From Prolixibacteraceae bacterium JC049 (GTDB lineage Bacteria; Bacteroidota; Bacteroidia; Bacteroidales; Prolixibacteraceae), in NCBI GenBank assembly GCA_023369685.1, contig SACZ01000009.1:35642-99641 (forward strand): a stretch of DNA of 64,000 nt, read 5' to 3'. The position numbers and the translations under genes were made by a program. The notes under the pieces are model-generated. The model made no database searches. It saw nothing but the letters and a program-made list of their open reading frames with translations, and was not told the origin of the DNA. Shown here piece after piece: positions 47,007 through 55,680 of the stretch. The stretch's first letter is position 1. The number at the start of each line of letters is the position of its first letter.

Positions 47007-48463
47007 TTACAAAAAATTATCTGTGGCAATTCAATATATTTTTTTGATTCAGTATCAAATAGTATTTTATCGGGAGCATTTTTATCAAAAATACACTTAG
47101 GGTCTTTGTCCGCTAACAAGACATAAGTTAATAATTCAGGAAGCCCATCTTTCAATGGATATTTCTTTAATATTTGTTTTAAACTAGCCTGCGGATAATC
47201 AGAGAGAACGTCTTTAATATTATTGTTTAATCTTTTTTTGTCAATATAATGTTGCTTAACCAATTCTTCGATAATGTCAGGATTCAATTCAGAAGGAGCA
47301 TCGCTAATTTTCGTGATAAACTTTGTATTTTCTTTAGGTGAAAAAGTAAACTTCTTTTCCATTGGAAGATTTAGAAAAGGACGATGTTCAATAGAAAAAT
47401 CAATTGATGGAATTATTCCTTTATCAGCAAAACCAAGAGCTAATTCTTTAATCCTATTTATTGATTCTTTCACTTTAATTCTTTCGGATAATTCTTTCTC
47501 TGAAATTACTCTACTAAGTTTATCCGACATCCTATCGTTCGCATCGCTAACTTTAACTCCTGCATGAAAAAGAAAAGTTTTAAGTTTTCTTAAAAAGAAT
47601 GCATCATACTCAATTTCCTTATCATTTAATAAATCAAATAGTTGTCTAATTAAGTATTGCCATTCATCTTGTCTGTTTTGAGATATGAGAAAATTCCAAA
47701 ATGCATAAAAGCTTTTCCCTTGGTCGCTATCTTTTAAGGAGTCAAGGGCATCAAATGTGTAATCTAGAATGCTTCCTTTTGTCTGGTCAGGGTCAGTATG
47801 TTTTTGATAAATATCTCTCGTAATTTCTTTAAAGTTTGCTTCGACTTCTTTAAAGTCAGAGATAAGTTCTTTAGCAGATAATGTTATTTCATGTATTCTT
47901 GATTTTATCTGATAATCATCGTACGTTTTTACTTTTCCTGTGAGTTTAATTTCTCTTATCTCATTCTCTATTTCCTTTTTTCTTAACTCTAATTCTTCAA
48001 TCCTTTTCTCTTTATCTTCAGTTGTATTTTCAATAAGCTCATTTACTTTATTAAAAATATCTTTGAATCGTGATTCTGTACCGATAAATTCCTGAGTGTC
48101 GAGTTGTTCTATCCATTGAATAACTTTTTCAGAATGGGAGGTTAATTCATAAACAGTCTTGTTTTCAACATCTTCATAACATCTTAGAAAATTGTTTTCA
48201 GGTTTTACCCATTGGTTAATTAACCTTTTAGCTTTGTCTTCATAATCAAAGAGTTTATCTGTTGTTTCAAAGTCTTCAATGTCATTATCTTCTAAAACTG
48301 ATGCTAAAGCATCAATAAAATCTTCTTCAATGATTGTAGTTTGTTGTGTAGTTTTAAATACATGATAAAAAAATGCAACTATAACAGAAGCACTTCTGCG
48401 AGTAATAAGGCGAATACTCGGTGATGTTTGAAAAAAACTATATATTTTATCAGTATTCAACAT
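47003..48463 (-). CDS. jetA: Wadjet kleisin JetA (DUF3375)
   Basis: 486 residues with the DUF3375 layout of JetA/MksF-type kleisins: N-terminal SIRLITRRSASVIVAFFYHVF, VKPENNFLRCYEDVENKTVYELTSHSEKVIQW (in part), coiled coil at about 165-215, and a C-terminal domain ending LPQIIFCK. It closes the SMC ring and recruits JetB. It is the first jet gene; the WYL regulator ends 51 bases upstream. Confidence 0.88.
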   Translation of the reverse strand: MLNTDKIYSFFQTSPSIRLITRRSASVIVAFFYHVFKTTQQTTIIEEDFIDALASVLEDNDIEDFETTDKLFDYEDKAKRLINQWVKPENNFLRCYEDVENKTVYELTSHSEKVIQWIEQLDTQEFIGTESRFKDIFNKVNELIENTTEDKEKRIEELELRKKEIENEIREIKLTGKVKTYDDYQIKSRIHEITLSAKELISDFKEVEANFKEITRDIYQKHTDPDQTKGSILDYTFDALDSLKDSDQGKSFYAFWNFLISQNRQDEWQYLIRQLFDLLNDKEIEYDAFFLRKLKTFLFHAGVKVSDANDRMSDKLSRVISEKELSERIKVKESINRIKELALGFADKGIIPSIDFSIEHRPFLNLPMEKKFTFSPKENTKFITKISDAPSELNPDIIEELVKQHYIDKKRLNNNIKDVLSDYPQASLKQILKKYPLKDGLPELLTYVLLADKDPKCIFDKNAPDKILFDTESKKYIELPQIIFCK

Positions 48464-48514
48464 TCAACTTGATTTTTAACAAATGTAAGTTGTGTTTTTG
48501 ACAACTACCGTCAA

Positions 48515-49414
48515 TTAAAATTTTTTCTTTGAAATTTTCGTGTTTAAGTAGTTTCGTAAAGTATCAGGAAAGTTAATGGAAACTTCGTCCATTAGTCCTA
48601 GTAGAAAACGACTTACACCAATAAAACTTGTTACCCATCCATTGAATACAAAATCTTTCGAGTCTTTTTCTGTTATATAATCTTCAGATAAGGGATATTC
48701 CTCAATTAATAAATTATAGGCTGTTTGTGTCATATTAAATGATATATTAATTCGCTCATCACCACCAAATCTGAAAACATCAATGTCTTTTTTTACATGT
48801 GATTCTAAAAATCTCTGATTCTCACCAGTAAAAATAACTTCACCAATTCGTGCAATTTTAAATGTCTTACATTGCTGGTCGTCCAAATCTAATGCCCAAA
48901 CCGAATCATAAATCGAAGTAAACTCGAAGGGTTCAACAATTCTGTCTTTTTGAGTTTTACTATTTGAGGAAGAATAACTTTTCAATAATACGATTTCATT
49001 TGAGCTTACTGCTCTTTTTAATTTTAAAGCGTTGTCAGAATGCTCTCTGGTAATCAAATTGTTTGCTATACTATCTTTGTCAAATAAGTAATATAGCTTC
49101 TCATACAAATCACTTTTAAACTTATTCTCATCGCTTATCAAGTGAATGGCTCGGCTTAACAAAATAGCTTCTTCCTTAGAAAAGTGGACTAATTCACTCA
49201 AATCACGAAATTTTGATTCCTTTTTATCGATACGAAAAAAGCCATCTTGTTTGATGACTTTAAATCCTACCTCCTTGAAGGTGTCAATGTATCTATAGAT
49301 TGTTCTAGGTGTTGTTTGAAACTTATCTGCTATTTCATTTATTGTATAACCGAAATTTCCTGATAGTAACATCAGGATTTCTAACATTCTTCTAAATTTT
49401 ATTTGGTCACTCAT
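48515..49414 (-). CDS. WYL-domain transcriptional regulator of the Wadjet operon
   Basis: 299 residues. A winged helix-turn-helix at about 5-60 (ILMLLSGNFGYTINEIADKFQTTPRTIYRYIDTFKE, in parts) precedes a WYL domain at about 135-215 (EIVLLKSYSSSNSKTQKDRIVEPFEFTSIYDSVWALDLDD, in parts) and a C-terminal WCX-like tail. WYL proteins beside defence operons such as BREX, CBASS and Wadjet commonly repress them until ligand binding. It is encoded just upstream of jetA on the same strand, suggesting cotranscription or local control. Confidence 0.85.
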   Translation of the reverse strand: MSDQIKFRRMLEILMLLSGNFGYTINEIADKFQTTPRTIYRYIDTFKEVGFKVIKQDGFFRIDKKESKFRDLSELVHFSKEEAILLSRAIHLISDENKFKSDLYEKLYYLFDKDSIANNLITREHSDNALKLKRAVSSNEIVLLKSYSSSNSKTQKDRIVEPFEFTSIYDSVWALDLDDQQCKTFKIARIGEVIFTGENQRFLESHVKKDIDVFRFGGDERINISFNMTQTAYNLLIEEYPLSEDYITEKDSKDFVFNGWVTSFIGVSRFLLGLMDEVSINFPDTLRNYLNTKISKKKF

Positions 49415-49520
49415 AGTTATCTTTTTGCACGAATGCGGGTCGGCAAAAATTGCACTCTTTTGTAAATTTTGGTTTGTGTGTCAGCCAGTGCGATTTGCAA
49501 ATGTGTGCAATGTGCGTGGG
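49415..49520. repeat. Right copy of direct repeat flanking the Wadjet operon
   Basis: Imperfect direct repeat of 41806-41904 with the same phrases AGTGCGATTTGCAAATGTG and CGTGGGCT, followed by a GC-richer segment to about 49560. It lies immediately upstream of the WYL regulator start, so it also contains that gene's promoter region. Confidence 0.65.
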
Positions 49521-49672
49521 CTTCCCCAACTGACCCGAAGGGCAGAAGCGCGGTGGCAAAAACTATTTTTTTCTTGCACCAACCTTCAATCAAAGAGCTA
49601 ATATTTTTAATCCGTTTTTTCAAATTTATAATCAGGTTTCAATGTTGCAGTTTCGTTCTTTTCGCTTGCAGC
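49521..49672. other. Gap between the Wadjet flanking repeat and the first 190-bp site
   Basis: No gene seen. The right end, CTTGCAGC before TAACGG, is the 5' terminus of this unit on the minus strand. It does not mirror the GTTACCATT at the other end of the Wadjet region (41787 onward), unlike most units of the array. Confidence 0.5.
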
Positions 49673-49862
49673 TAACGGTCTTGGCTATGTGCCGGACGGG
49701 ATTTTGAAAAACCGATCCTTTCAATTTACCACTGAGCCAATTCGTTGTTTTATTGATTTTTCTTTTCGATAGCCAAATCGTCAACGACGAATTGGCGCTG
49801 ATGCCACGAAGCACAGAAGCTTGCTTTGCCACTGAAACCCGACTGGCATTTAGCTTTTGTTA
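49673..49862 (-). repeat. 190-bp attC-like repeat, copy 1
   Basis: Starts TAACGGTCTTGGCTATGTGCC and ends GGCATTTAGCTTTTGTTA. Outer arms pair (GGCTA..TGCCG..CGGG with CCCGACTGGCA..TAGC), and an inner stem pairs GCCAATTCGT.G with CAACGACGAATTGGC. The neighbouring ~100-residue reading frame on the minus strand is an effect of repeat conservation. Confidence 0.8.
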
Positions 49863-49875
49863 CAAACTGTAATTT

Positions 49876-51183
49876 TTATCTCTTTATAATTTTACTTATT
49901 TCAATTTTGTCATCACAAACTACTTGAAGCAGATATGAACCAGAGGTCAATCCAGATAAATTTAATTGAATTAAGTTATTATCTACGGCTCTATTACATA
50001 TGTCCATCTGTTTTCCTGACAAGTTAAATAATTGCACTTTTTTTATCTTTTGGGGCTGATACTGATTTTTAACTATTAGTATTCCATTTGTCGGATTAGG
50101 ATAAATTATAACCTTAGAATTAATTGTACAATTATACTTAATTCCAACAGTCTCAAATAAATGCCAGGGATAATTTTCAGGCAGAAGATTATTTACGCCA
50201 TTGGATTTCATTATTAACTCAAAATCACCAGCAACAAATCCTTTATTGGCACTTATAAAATGAATGGAATTCAAAGCCACTCCTGTTGTATCATAGGATG
50301 CCCAACTTTGTCCTCCATCAATGGTATTCGATATAAAAAAATTATTCTCACTTCCGCTACCTGTTATATAATTGGTAACTCCACCTGTAGCATAACCTCT
50401 TGTATCAGTTATAAATTGGATTGATTTTATTGGGGTACCACTTGGAGTTATCAAAGATTCTGTCCAAATACTACCTCCATCTAAAGTTTTATAAATTATC
50501 CCTGATTCGGTTCCTAAAAATCCAGTCTTTTCGTTCGTGAAGCAAATGGTTGTCAGATTACCTGAAAATGATTTAATCTTTTCCCAAGTCTTTCCAGAAT
50601 CAGTAGATTTTAAAAGAAAATGATCAAAATTTGGATCATTATGTTGATTTCTCCCTGTGCCAATAGCATACCCAACTTTGTCAGAAGGAAAATATAATCG
50701 TTTTACATCTCCGTATTTATAGCCAAATTGAGTTATACTCCAAACAGTGTCCCACGAACTTCCTGTATTAATAGTCCTATAAATTCCATTATAACCAGCA
50801 ACTAAACCAGAATCATTGTCAAAGAACCATAATGAAAGTAACTGTTTGCCTGCCAAATTTGAAATAGAATCCCAGTTTGATCCATTATCTTTTGATTTTA
50901 TTAGCTTACTATTCCCCACTGCAAAAATCGATGAATCTCCAATAAGTTGATAATCACCAATACTTATATTAATGTCGATTTGTTGTTTTTGCCAACTTTC
51001 TCCTGAGTCAATAGTTTTGAGAAAATATGAATCCCCTCCAATAAAATAACCCAAAGAATCATTTTGAAACTTAATATTTCCAATCTTACTTGAATTTTCG
51101 TCAAGGTTTTTTATTGTCCATTGAGCACTTACATGAATATGCAAGAGTAAAAAAGCAAATAGAAAGTAATAAGAAAGTTTCAT
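49876..51183 (-). CDS. Secreted Ycf48-like beta-propeller with type IX sorting domain
   Basis: 435 residues with a signal peptide ending VSAQ. Residues about 25-330 repeat a Ycf48/sialidase-like blade with FFDNDSGLVAGYNGIYRTINTGSSW, GFLGTESGIIYKTLDGGSIW and GFVAGDFELIMKS. The C-terminal ~75 residues (VIIYPNPTNGILIV, KVQLFNLSGKQ, NLSGLTSGSYLLQVV) are a T9SS type A sorting domain. It should be secreted and anchored on the cell surface. It occupies a cassette interrupted on its 5' side by the IS3 element. Function beyond surface display is unknown. Confidence 0.82.
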   Translation of the reverse strand: MKLSYYFLFAFLLLHIHVSAQWTIKNLDENSSKIGNIKFQNDSLGYFIGGDSYFLKTIDSGESWQKQQIDINISIGDYQLIGDSSIFAVGNSKLIKSKDNGSNWDSISNLAGKQLLSLWFFDNDSGLVAGYNGIYRTINTGSSWDTVWSITQFGYKYGDVKRLYFPSDKVGYAIGTGRNQHNDPNFDHFLLKSTDSGKTWEKIKSFSGNLTTICFTNEKTGFLGTESGIIYKTLDGGSIWTESLITPSGTPIKSIQFITDTRGYATGGVTNYITGSGSENNFFISNTIDGGQSWASYDTTGVALNSIHFISANKGFVAGDFELIMKSNGVNNLLPENYPWHLFETVGIKYNCTINSKVIIYPNPTNGILIVKNQYQPQKIKKVQLFNLSGKQMDICNRAVDNNLIQLNLSGLTSGSYLLQVVCDDKIEISKIIKR

Positions 51184-51237
51184 ATCCTTGGTTTATTATG
51201 TCCCGTCCTAAAATAAGGCTACAGGTTAAAATTCTAT

Positions 51238-52095
51238 TTAAGCGGCTTCATTGAATACACTTTCAGGTGTTTGATATCCTAAAGATAAATGAAGTCTTTT
51301 ATTATTATAAATTTTTATAGCATTATTAACTGCTCTTTTTGCATGTGACAAACATTCAAAAGATTGATCTAAATAGAATTCATCTTTTAAGATCCCATTT
51401 ACCCTCTCTGCCACTGCATTTTCGTAACAATGATTCTCTTCTGTCATGCTTATGGTAATACAGTGTTTTTTCAGCTTTTTCACATAAGCTTTAGAGCAAT
51501 ATTGGATACCTCAATCGGAATGATGAATCAGACCGTTGGCTTTTCCAACTCCTTTTATTGCTCTGGATAACGCACGTAAACATCCTGATAATTCCAATGA
51601 GTTACTTATATCATAACCAACTATTTTTCTGAAGTATAAATCTGTTATCAGAGCTAAATAGCAAAAGCCATTATAAGTTCGAATATAGGTAATATCGCTC
51701 ACCCAAACCTGATTGCGTCGTGTTACTTCTAAGTCCTTGATAAGGTTATTATACTTATGAAAACGATGATAAGAATCCGTTGTTTTACAATAAGATTTCT
51801 TTCGAGTTATCAACAGATTATACTTTCTCAGAATACGAAACAACTCATCTCGCCCAACTTTTAAGCCCATTACACCAAATGTAATATGAAGAGCCATGAG
51901 AAGTTTTCTGGTGCCAACACGCGGCTGCAATAAACGTTCCCGCTTAACGAGCTCTATTACTTGTAGTTCTCGTTGCTGCTGCTTTGTATGACGTTTCTTG
52001 TATTTATAATAAGCATCTCGATGCAAACCGAAACACTGACACACTGATTCGCAGCTACCTCCACTTGTCGATCTTACCTTCTCTACTGACAACAT
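51238..52095 (-). pseudogene. IS3 transposase OrfB (DDE integrase), nonsense mutant
   Basis: The frame starts at 52095 and ends at 51238 but is split by a TGA at 51511-51513. The codon stands where family members have Arg in HHSDRG, so a single CGA-to-TGA change explains it. HTH_21-like start, RKLLMALHITFGVMG, QVWVSDITYI (first Asp), HHSD (second Asp) and, after the stop, YENAVAERVNGILKDEF with the catalytic Glu are all in one frame. The element probably cannot move on its own unless the stop is read through. Confidence 0.85.
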
Positions 52096-52466
52096 TAGCG
52101 TTTCTTTTCTAAGTTTTTTTTTAGCTCATCTACATTCTTATAGCCTAGTTTCTCTGAGGCAACCTCTAAATAAGAATCGCTAACTAGCTGCTCTAAATCT
52201 TTCTTTACTAGTACTTCTTTTAGTTTCTCAACTTCTTTCTGAAGGGCTTTTATTCGTGTTATTTCATCTTTGGTTTCCACTTTGATACGGGTATTCATTA
52301 GGTCTTGACGGTTGTATTTTTTTATCCATTCATTGATGGTACTGTTCTGGATACCATAAATACGTCCTAATTGTCTTTTGTTATACTTTCCAGTACTAAG
52401 TTCGGATAAAATTTTAAGTTTAAAACTCTCAGAATAACGTCTGTAAACTTGATCATTTTTATACAT
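52095..52466 (-). CDS. IS3 transposase OrfA (HTH protein)
   Basis: 123 residues with a helix-turn-helix (FKLKILSELSTGKYNKRQLGRIYGIQNSTINEWIKKY) and a C-terminal leucine-zipper-like coiled coil. Its stop overlaps the OrfB start (TAATG). An A9 run at about 52110-52118 lies ahead of the stop with the -1 frame open through to OrfB, a likely programmed frameshift site for making OrfAB. Confidence 0.85.
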   Translation of the reverse strand: MYKNDQVYRRYSESFKLKILSELSTGKYNKRQLGRIYGIQNSTINEWIKKYNRQDLMNTRIKVETKDEITRIKALQKEVEKLKEVLVKKDLEQLVSDSYLEVASEKLGYKNVDELKKNLEKKR

Positions 52467-52515
52467 ATTTACTACAATTGTGTAGCCATTATTCCGGACA
52501 AGTCATAATGAACGC

Positions 52516-52640
52516 TAACGGTTTGAATATGGCGCGTTTGGCATTTTAACGCTCCAACTTTTCAGTTTACTACTATGGCTCTTACTTGCTATCATCTTCA
52601 ATTTTGGTACTATCTGCCAAATGCACTATATTTTTTGTTG
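52516..52640 (-). repeat. attC-like site, ~125-bp class
   Basis: Begins TAACGGTTTGAATATGGCGCG and ends ATTTTTTGTTG. The left arm GGCGCGTTTGGCA pairs with TGCCAAATGCACT at the right. It lies 15 bases from the IS3 right end. GTTGTGTACC at its right border mirrors GGAACACAAC at 53301-53310. Confidence 0.7.
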
Positions 52641-52647
52641 TGTACCG

Positions 52648-53217
52648 TTATTTCTCTTCAGACAATTCGAAATCAAGTTTTGCAATCTTTTTATCTACGT
52701 ATCTCTGGATTCTCAAATACCAAAATATCATAGATAGAATACATAATATTGAGCAAATAGTACCCAAAATATATAAATTGTTTCTTAACTTCTTATGATT
52801 GTCATGATTAACCTCATATTGCTTCATTAATGCATTATGCAAAAATGTCGCTTGTCCATATAAATAATTGTAGTAATTCAATGAATCGAGAATAGTGCGT
52901 GTCTGTGTATTAATAGAATCTGTGGTGAGATAATAAGTTGCACAATCAGTACTGTCTAATGCTGTAAAATAATGTATAGTGCTCATATTTATATCTTTTT
53001 TCCTTTTCAATAGAATTTTATAGTCATCCATTTTCCCAGAGTAAAATCCATATTTAGCTGAACAATCGGCAAGTTTCTGGTTGATCTCATACATTTTATC
53101 GTTATGTTTAAATAAAAAATCGAAGTCGGGAAAGGTAAAACAGATTATTGCAGAAAATAATCCCAGAGTTGTCAAAAACTTATATAGACTTGATGTTGAA
53201 ATACTTTGACCTAACAT
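52648..53217 (-). CDS. Two-TM membrane protein of unknown function
   Basis: 189 residues. One TM helix lies near residues 12-30 and another near 148-168, joined by a helical, Tyr-rich loop of about 115 residues that may be extracytoplasmic. No family recognised. It forms a single-gene cassette: the termini GTTGTGTACC and GGAACACAAC match across it. Small membrane proteins with large loops are common among anti-phage genes, but that is only a hint. Confidence 0.65.
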   Translation of the reverse strand: MLGQSISTSSLYKFLTTLGLFSAIICFTFPDFDFLFKHNDKMYEINQKLADCSAKYGFYSGKMDDYKILLKRKKDINMSTIHYFTALDSTDCATYYLTTDSINTQTRTILDSLNYYNYLYGQATFLHNALMKQYEVNHDNHKKLRNNLYILGTICSILCILSMIFWYLRIQRYVDKKIAKLDFELSEEK

Positions 53218-53306
53218 TTTTTCATTTTTTATATATTAATAATACTTTCTAATAATTAGACATCCAAATCTATTATCTATGATTTATAAGTTCGCTTAAT
53301 GGAACA

Positions 53307-53496
53307 CAACGGTCTTGGCTATGTGCCGGACGGGATTTTGAAAAGTCGATCCTTTCAATTTACCACTGCGCCAATTCGTTGTTTTAGTGATTTTTCTTTT
53401 CGATAGCCAAATCGTCAACGACGAATTGGCGCTGTTGCCACAAAGCACAGAAGCTTGCTTTGCCACTGAAACCCGACTGGCATTTAGCTTTTGTTA
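53307..53496 (-). repeat. 190-bp attC-like repeat, copy 2
   Basis: Starts CAACGGTCTTGGC and ends GCTTTTGTTA. It differs from copy 1 at a few positions (for example GTTGCC instead of GATGCC after TTGGCGCT). It follows the two-TM protein cassette and precedes the next one. Confidence 0.8.
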
Positions 53497-54200
53497 GCAG
53501 TTGTATTTTTTTCATTTATTAGTTCTTTAGCTGTAATTTTAGCCTCTTCAACTAAATCTTCATCATTGATTATATGATTCAAATCTGTTAAAGTCAATGT
53601 TGAAAATTTCATCTTAAAAAACTCTATGCGCTTTTTTCTAGATTCTTCCACTTCTTTTTTCTCATTCTGTTTTTGTTTTAAAGTCTTTGGTGGAAATGGA
53701 ATAAATTTATACGTATTTAAAGTTGGTTTTATTGGAGGATTAACAATGTCAATCATTAACGATGTCAAAAAGATTTCATCATCTTCATAGGTCAGGATTC
53801 GAATTAATCCATAATTTCTCCAAGGCATAGGGATGTAATTCTGTTTCCATTTTGCCAATCTAAAATCTGAATAGTAAATCCTTTCTATGACTTTTATGTC
53901 TTTTCTCTTAAACTTCAAAATATTATCATCTTGAATGACTTTTAACTCTTGGTTATCATTATTGTAAATTAGTTTTGATTTTCTGTTGATTGAGAAATAT
54001 AATGGATGAAGAATTAATGTTGGTATAAACCACAACAGAGTCCAAAGTAGTAAGCCAATTACTAAATATGGCTCAAGTGGATTTATCCCCTTTATAAACC
54101 AAAGAAAAAACATAACAACAGGTAACATTCCAATATTCCAAAGTCCATTGGAAATAGATTTTAATTGATGCTTTATGTCAATCTTAAATGTTAGTATCAT
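53484..54200 (-). CDS. Two-TM protein with PH-like domain
   Basis: 238 residues. Two TM helices at about 20-36 and 42-66 are followed by a beta-rich stretch at about 70-135 (SKLIYNNDNQELKVIQDDNILKFKRKDIKVIERI) that resembles bacterial PH-like/YcxB-type domains, then a charged coiled coil. The stop lies inside the last bases of the 190-bp repeat, which is usual here. Cassette termini AGCAGTT and AACTGCT match. Function unknown. Confidence 0.65.
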   Translation of the reverse strand: MILTFKIDIKHQLKSISNGLWNIGMLPVVMFFLWFIKGINPLEPYLVIGLLLWTLLWFIPTLILHPLYFSINRKSKLIYNNDNQELKVIQDDNILKFKRKDIKVIERIYYSDFRLAKWKQNYIPMPWRNYGLIRILTYEDDEIFLTSLMIDIVNPPIKPTLNTYKFIPFPPKTLKQKQNEKKEVEESRKKRIEFFKMKFSTLTLTDLNHIINDEDLVEEAKITAKELINEKNTTANKS

Positions 54201-54219
54201 GCTCTTTCAATATAACTGC

Positions 54220-54409
54220 TAACGGTCTTGGCTATGTGCTGGACGGGATTTTGAAAAGCCGATCCTTCCAGTTTACCACTGAGCCAATTCGTTGTTTTAT
54301 TGATTTTTCTTTTCGATAGCCAAATCGTCAACGACGAATTGGCGCTAATGCGACGAAGCACAGAAGCCTGATTTGCCACTGAAGCCCGACTGGCATTTAG
54401 CTTTTGTTA
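54220..54409 (-). repeat. 190-bp attC-like repeat, copy 3
   Basis: Starts TAACGGTCTTGGC with GTGCTGG in place of GTGCCGG and ends GCTTTTGTTA. It has the same outer and inner stems as copy 1. The flanks are ACTGCT on the left and GGTTTTCG on the right; they do not form a target duplication. Confidence 0.8.
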
Positions 54410-54419
54410 GGTTTTCGTT

Positions 54420-55376
54420 TTATTTATAACGATATCTAGTAGTGTTTTTGTCTCCTAGTTTCTCTATCAATTCATTCTCTACTGCAAACTTTAAATCTCG
54501 ACTTGCTGTTGCAGATGAGATATCTCTAAAGTTTTTTAAATATTCTTTGCGTGTAAAAAAATCATCTTTAATTATTCCTCGAAATAAGTTAATACGATCA
54601 ATGTTTTTTAAACTCACATTCTGAACATTCAATAAATCATCTAATGAGTCTAAAATTATCTCTAGCATAAACTCAATAAAAACAGTAGATTCTCCTGTAT
54701 TATCTGACTTACCTAAAGCTTCGTAGTATTCTTCTTGCCTTTCTTTTATCAATGATTCTATTGGCAAATATTCAAATACAGGGTAAGTATTTTTTAAGAT
54801 CAGAGTTTGCCAAAGTCGTCCCATTCTTCCATTTCCATCTATAAAGGGATGGATAAATTCCATCTCATAATGAAATACACAACTTTTTATTAAAAGTAAA
54901 TCATCACTTTCTCTCAAATAGCTAAATAAATCGTTCATCAGTGGCCTTAACATGTCACTTCCTGGTGCAATATGTGCAACCTCCGAACCTTTTACAATAC
55001 CAACTGATTTACTTCGAAGTCTTCCTGCTGATTCTATAAGATCATTCATTAATATTCCATGTGCTTCACAAAAAGACTCGAAACTGTAAGGGTCTAGGTT
55101 ATCGAGATAATCATAAACACTAATTGCATTACGAACTTCTAAAATATCTTTCTTCGATCCTATAACTCGTTTATTTTCTACAATAGCTGTTATTTGCTCA
55201 ATTGTCAATGTATTCCCCTCAATTTCAAGAGAAGAATGAATTGTTTTAATCCGATTTTTCTTTCGTAATTCTGTCGGTGGTTTACTTAAATGAGCAGAGT
55301 TTACTTCTCCTATTTTTTCTGAAATTGATGCAACTAATTTCAGTATCTTGCCTGTTAAACTATATGGTGGTTTCAT
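54420..55376 (-). CDS. Fic family protein (self-inhibited AMPylase type)
   Basis: About 318 residues from the ATG at 55376, which opens the family start KPPYSLTGKILKLVASISEKIG; a TTG at 55415 would add 13 residues. The inhibitory motif SSLEIEG is at about 48-54 and the active site HPFIDGNGRMGR at about 176-187, with the catalytic His first. Fic enzymes transfer AMP or other groups to target proteins. The C-terminal ~60 residues look like a winged helix (FTRKEYLKNFRDISSATASRDLK), so the protein may bind its own promoter, where two tandem palindromes lie (55391-55414). It fills a cassette with termini GTTAGGTTT and AAACCTAAC. Confidence 0.9.
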   Translation of the reverse strand: MKPPYSLTGKILKLVASISEKIGEVNSAHLSKPPTELRKKNRIKTIHSSLEIEGNTLTIEQITAIVENKRVIGSKKDILEVRNAISVYDYLDNLDPYSFESFCEAHGILMNDLIESAGRLRSKSVGIVKGSEVAHIAPGSDMLRPLMNDLFSYLRESDDLLLIKSCVFHYEMEFIHPFIDGNGRMGRLWQTLILKNTYPVFEYLPIESLIKERQEEYYEALGKSDNTGESTVFIEFMLEIILDSLDDLLNVQNVSLKNIDRINLFRGIIKDDFFTRKEYLKNFRDISSATASRDLKFAVENELIEKLGDKNTTRYRYK

Positions 55377-55390
55377 TACTTCTATCTTTT

Positions 55391-55414
55391 TGATACTATC
55401 ATGTGATACTATCA
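55391..55414. promoter_or_regulatory. Tandem palindromic operator upstream of the Fic gene
   Basis: The 11-base palindrome TGATACTATCA occurs twice (55391-55401 and 55404-55414), 2 bases apart, 15-38 bases before the Fic ATG. It is a strong candidate operator for the Fic protein's own winged-helix domain. Confidence 0.6.
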
Positions 55415-55479
55415 AAAGTAGTGAATTATTTAAAAAACACTTCTATTTTCTCATTTGATCAGTCATTAAAAATGAAACC

Positions 55480-55669
55480 TAACGGTCTTGGCTATGTGCC
55501 GGACGGGATTTTGAAAAACAGATCCTTTCAATTTACCACCGAGCCAATTCGTTGTTTTAGTGATTTTTCTTTTCGATAGCCAAATCGTCAACGACGAATT
55601 GGCGCTGATGCCACGAAGTACAGAAGCCTGCTTTGCCACTGAAACCCGACTGGCATTTAGCTTTTGTTA
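55480..55669 (-). repeat. 190-bp attC-like repeat, copy 4
   Basis: Starts TAACGGTCTTGGC and ends GCTTTTGTTA, with the inner stem intact. The left flank GAAACC belongs to the Fic cassette terminus and the right flank GCAATAGTT to the next one. Confidence 0.8.
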
Positions 55670-55680
55670 GCAATAGTTTT

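Larger units (their letters stand above)
51199..52500. mobile_element. IS3-family insertion sequence, 1302 bp
   Basis: Ends TGTCC...CA with imperfect inverted repeats: TGTCCCGTCCTAAAATAAGG on the left and TGTCCGGAATAATGGC on the right, both continuing GGCTACA. It encodes OrfA and an OrfB disrupted by one nonsense codon. No matching target duplication is visible, which suggests decay or recombination after insertion. Flanks are the T9SS protein gene (left) and an attC-like site at 52516 (right). Confidence 0.85.

Noticed and set aside
46431..49414. MksBEF chromosome condensin instead of Wadjet
   Set aside because: The presence of a JetD nuclease gene in the same overlapping operon and a defence-type WYL regulator indicate Wadjet.
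51238..51483. Separate small transposase gene
   Set aside because: It is the C-terminal part of OrfB after the TGA codon, in the same frame, not an independent gene.
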